In this document: positions 61,547 through 64,000 of the stretch, piece after piece
Position numbering within the stretch: position 1 is the first letter of the stretch
Layout of the letters: each line of letters opens with the position of its first letter
DNA from: PWVB01 sp034676805
GTDB taxonomy: Bacteria; Chloroflexota; Anaerolineae; B4-G1; SLSP01
Assembly (NCBI GenBank): GCA_034676805.1
Contig: JAXDDO010000003.1
Location: 62,001-126,000, forward strand
Direction of reading: 5' to 3'
DNA length: 64,000 nt
Notes under the pieces: model-generated
Database searches by the model: none
Told to the model about the DNA's origin: nothing
What the model saw: only the letters and a program-made list of their open reading frames with translations
Translations under genes and position numbers: made by a program

Positions 61547-62146
61547 CTAGTCGGACAGTCGCCAGGTCAGATCGCTGGTTAGGTCAACCTGGTACTCCTC
61601 GGATAGCACATTGTCATCGCAGTCTACAGCCTGCAGGTCATACGTGTCAGCCTCCACATAGAACATCCGCCCTTGGTTCGGCGGAAGGCTCTCCATACCA
61701 CCTAGCCAATCCTCGCCCCAGTCGTCTGCCGATGAAGGCGAGACCAAGACATAGCAGACCTCGCTCGTCGACTCATTGATGACCAGCAACCGCACGTCGC
61801 GGTTCCGGTCGCCGACGCGGATCGTATAGTCACGGTCGATCTCCCATGCCGTTGCCATTGCGGCCTCATCGCAAGTCTCGACGCGTATGTCATAGGTGTC
61901 GTCGGGCATGTTGAACACGCGGCTATCGCCTGGCTCGACTACCTCATCGCCGCCGAGGCGATCATCCCCCCAGCTATCGTCACTGCTCGGCGAGATCAGC
62001 ACATAGCATATCTCATCTGGACTCTGGTTCTCAATCGTGATGTCCACACCGCTGGTCGACGATCCTCCACCTCCAGGCAAGCCGCTGCAGGCCAGGCTAA
62101 CCAACATGAGTGTAACCACTATAGACAGGCGAAGAGAACGTTTCAT
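61547..62146 (-). CDS. Lipoprotein with two tandem copies of an uncharacterised domain
   Basis: 199-residue predicted lipoprotein: basic start, hydrophobic helix and lipobox LVSLAC (Cys20), then Gly/Ser linker. The rest is two copies of one unit of about 80 residues. Aligned: ICYVLISPSSDDSWGDDRLG and VCYVLVSPSSADDWGEDWLG, then DTYDIRVETCD and DTYDLQAVDCD. Each has two cysteines at matching places, which may form a disulfide outside the cell. I do not recognise the family. GGGAGG upstream of ATG 62146. Confidence 0.75.
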   Translation of the reverse strand: MKRSLRLSIVVTLMLVSLACSGLPGGGGSSTSGVDITIENQSPDEICYVLISPSSDDSWGDDRLGGDEVVEPGDSRVFNMPDDTYDIRVETCDEAAMATAWEIDRDYTIRVGDRNRDVRLLVINESTSEVCYVLVSPSSADDWGEDWLGGMESLPPNQGRMFYVEADTYDLQAVDCDDNVLSEEYQVDLTSDLTWRLSD

Positions 62147-62510
62147 CGAAGGGCCTCCCTCTGGTGTGCCAGCGTGACACTGGCTGATCGGGCGCCGCTC
62201 CCGCTGGCGCCGGTCGATCTATGACCTTGTGAGATAGCGAGATTATACACGAAGCGGAAAGGGCCCACAAGGCACCACGCCGGTTCGCCGCCTGGAGATT
62301 CGCGCGCTATCGGGTAAAATGGCGAGGTGAGTCATCCGAAACCTCTCCATGCTGATGGTGCCGTGCCTGTGACCGGGATCGGGTCCGAGCTCAAGCGACG
62401 CGCCGTTGCCGGCTGCTACAACCGGCCATCTCCGGGACGCACCACGGAGGTGCAGCAACGCGCGGGCGTCTCTGTCTCGATCCCCATCGCCTCGGGAGGA
62501 AGCGGGTAAC
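62147..62510. promoter_or_regulatory. Region between the lipoprotein and GT4 genes
   Basis: About 360 bases. TAAAAT at 62315-62320 could be the -10 of the GT4 transcript; no strong -35. A GTG frame at 62327-62509 ends one base before the GT4 start, but its ribosome site is weak and the peptide is compositionally random, so I do not call it a gene. Confidence 0.4.
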
Positions 62511-63725
62511 ATGCGGATTGCTGTGATCACTGGTGAGTACCCCCCGATGGAGGGAGGGGTCGGCGCCTTCACTGCCCACCTGTCACACTCATTCCAGACC
62601 GGAGGGCACGCTGTGCATATCGTCACCACCGAGTTTCCGGGAGAACCGCCGGTGCACAACGACGAGAGCGGTCTCACCGTACACCGTGCCATCCGCAGCT
62701 GGGGCCCTTCAGGCCTGGGGCAACTACGCGCGCTCCTCCGCAAGGTCCAGCCGGACGTGGTGAATATCCAGTATGAGCCAGCCGCCTACGCGATGAGAGG
62801 AAGTATCCATCTGGCGCCCTGCTTACTGCGACAGGCCCTTCGCGTGCCCTTCGTTGTGACGTTTCACGATCTCCTGCCCCCCTATCTGTTTCCGGGCGCC
62901 GGGCCATTGCGCCAGCGAAGTGTCTGGCACCTGGCGCGGAGCGCCCAGGGCGTCATCGCCACGAACCATGAGGACCTGGAATCACTGAACGGCGTTATGC
63001 GGGGATCGCCAACACGCACACGCCTCATCCCCATCGGCAGCAACATTTCCGCTTCGCCGCCGCCAAACTTCGATCGCGACACCTGGCGCACAGCGCGCGG
63101 TTACAGGCCCGCGGATATCGTCGTCGGCTTTTTCGGCTTCTTGAACCGCACCAAGGGCATTGAGACGCTGCTCGACGCCATCGCCGAGCTGGAGGCTCAG
63201 GGCCTGCCCGTCCACCTGCTCTTTATCGGCGGGCGAACCGGGACGAGCGATGTCACCAATGCCGGCTATGCCGCCGAGGTGGATGCCCTGATCAAGGACC
63301 TGGAGCTGGAATCGCGGGTTCAGTGGACAGGGTTCGCATCACCGGAAGAGGTTTCAGCCGCCCTCATCGCAATTGACGTGTGTGCGCTCCCCTACCGCGA
63401 TGGCGCCAACCTCCGGCACGGGACGCTGCACGCGGCGTTGGCTCACGGTTGCCCGATCGTCACAACCGCGCCCCCCGCGCCCATTCCTGAGCTGAAGGAC
63501 GGCGCCAACGTCCTTTTCATTCCTTCTGGCGACGCCCACGCGCTGGCCCAAGCGATCCAGACCCTGACCCACGACGCCACGCTGCGGGCCGAGCTGGGGC
63601 GCGGCGCATCCGCGCTTGCGGCACGTTTCACGTGGCCCCAGATTGCCTCGGAGACCGCCGCGTTCTTCGCGGCCCTGACAACGGGGGCCGCCTCAACTGA
63701 CCGGCGACGAACGGGACCACAATGA
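62511..63725 (+). CDS. Family 4 glycosyltransferase
   Basis: 404-residue GT4 (GT-B fold) enzyme. N-terminal RIAVITGEYPPMEGGVGAF, then VVTFHDLLPPYLF; C-terminal donor domain with FFGFLNRTKGIETLLDAI, VHLLFIGG, WTGFASPEEV and the ALAHGCPIVTTAPPA region. The final E of an EX7E motif is PIPELKDGANVLFIPSGDA. Transfers a sugar from NDP-sugar, probably for surface glycans. GGAGGA precedes ATG 62511. Downstream lies another envelope-related gene. Confidence 0.88.
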   Translation: MRIAVITGEYPPMEGGVGAFTAHLSHSFQTGGHAVHIVTTEFPGEPPVHNDESGLTVHRAIRSWGPSGLGQLRALLRKVQPDVVNIQYEPAAYAMRGSIHLAPCLLRQALRVPFVVTFHDLLPPYLFPGAGPLRQRSVWHLARSAQGVIATNHEDLESLNGVMRGSPTRTRLIPIGSNISASPPPNFDRDTWRTARGYRPADIVVGFFGFLNRTKGIETLLDAIAELEAQGLPVHLLFIGGRTGTSDVTNAGYAAEVDALIKDLELESRVQWTGFASPEEVSAALIAIDVCALPYRDGANLRHGTLHAALAHGCPIVTTAPPAPIPELKDGANVLFIPSGDAHALAQAIQTLTHDATLRAELGRGASALAARFTWPQIASETAAFFAALTTGAASTDRRRTGPQ

Positions 63726-63803
63726 CGCCGCGAGGCAAACTGATACGACGCAGATTCTACTTGTGCAATGTGCAAGCTGACAGACCTGTCGCACAGACTC
63801 CTG

Positions 63804-63809
63804 TATACT
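63804..63809 (+). promoter_or_regulatory. Possible -10 of the last gene
   Basis: TATACT 21 bases before the ATG at 63830. CTGACA is at 63777-63782 but its 21-base spacing is long, so only the -10 is proposed. Confidence 0.35.
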
Positions 63810-63829
63810 GCATGGTGGAATGACACCCT

Positions 63830-64000
63830 ATGAGCGCCCACCCCACTAGAGCATCGAGTGCCACTCGTTGTTGGCTTACCGGCCTTCTGGTGCTCTTTGC
63901 GGCACTGGGGGTCGTCTATAGTGTTGTCGTGCCGGTCTTCGAGGCCTCCGACGAGCTCTGGCACTACCCTATGGTCGAGGTGATCGCGAGAACGTGGCAA
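63830..64000 (+). CDS. Membrane protein, N-terminal part only (GT-C/DUF2142-like)
   Basis: 57 codons visible from ATG 63830; the gene runs past the window. A hydrophobic helix (about 17-34) is followed by VPVFEASDELWHYPMVEVIA, which resembles the first-loop FExxDExxHY pattern of large GT-C glycosyltransferase-like membrane proteins. Located after a GT4 gene, so a role in envelope glycan assembly is plausible. Confidence 0.65.
   Translation, partial: MSAHPTRASSATRCWLTGLLVLFAALGVVYSVVVPVFEASDELWHYPMVEVIARTWQ

Noticed and set aside
62327..62509. 60-codon frame just before the GT4 gene
   Set aside because: Weak ribosome site and no recognisable sequence; only its position is suggestive.
1..64000. 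tRNA, rRNA, CRISPR, insertion sequence or prophage
   Set aside because: I looked through the gene-free stretches and found no cloverleaf, repeat-spacer array, transposase or integrase; small RNA genes without known shape could be missed.

Overview
The window is a GC-rich bacterial chromosome segment with short intergenic gaps, many AGGAGG-type ribosome binding sites and many housekeeping genes. The gene mix suggests an uncultured Chloroflexota bacterium, perhaps Anaerolineae: NnrDE and MogA side by side, a zinc-ribbon/cyclase/ATPase/TPR giant, CpXC protein, lipoproteins with repeated domains, PPDK and an FprA flavodiiron protein. That assignment is inference from gene style, not a marker-gene result. 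I see no rRNA, tRNA, CRISPR array, insertion sequence or prophage.

Layout. 1-1.5 kb: 3' part of hemW is cut off by the window edge, then a GIY-YIG protein. 1.6-10.4 kb: a divergent sugar locus. ThuA-like and IolE-like genes run leftward. GH3 beta-glucosidase, a fused large/medium B12 diol dehydratase, an IlvD/Edd dehydratase and the diol dehydratase small subunit run rightward. 10.5-19.5 kb: four leftward genes (EgtD-like methyltransferase, CHAT-NACHT-HEAT protein, GalU-like nucleotidyltransferase, GHMP kinase fused to a UDPGP-type pyrophosphorylase), bracketed by two hairpin terminators. 19.6-29.1 kb: lon, tatD, polyprenyl synthase, GT2, a glutaminyl-cyclase-like lipoprotein and polA. 29.3-37.8 kb: CpXC protein, orphan histidine kinase, three coupled membrane genes resembling complex I/antiporter subunits, and a GT-C glycosyltransferase. 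37.9-39.6 kb: a promoter, a 32-codon leader ORF and two hairpins sharing a core sequence, ahead of two GNAT genes. 39.7-42.3 kb: nagB-nagA-TSUP. 42.4-47.5 kb: two divergent cNMP-binding proteins of equal length next to a class III cyclase-like giant. 47.6-54.9 kb: ppdK, a solute-binding protein, secG, a pyrimidine phosphorylase and degV. 55-64 kb: single-domain response regulator, PHP-AlbA_2 protein, mogA, nnrDE, flavodiiron protein, EamA transporter, duplicated-domain lipoprotein, GT4 and the start of a membrane protein.

The best candidates for an undescribed system are: (1) the 10.5-19.5 kb unit, where a CHAT protease-type STAND protein sits with two nucleotidyltransferases, a sugar kinase and a methyltransferase; (2) the diol dehydratase whose small-subunit gene is separated from the fused large/medium gene by an IlvD/Edd gene in a beta-glucosidase operon; and (3) the leader-ORF/hairpin region before the GNAT genes. 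None of these functions is proven by the sequence.
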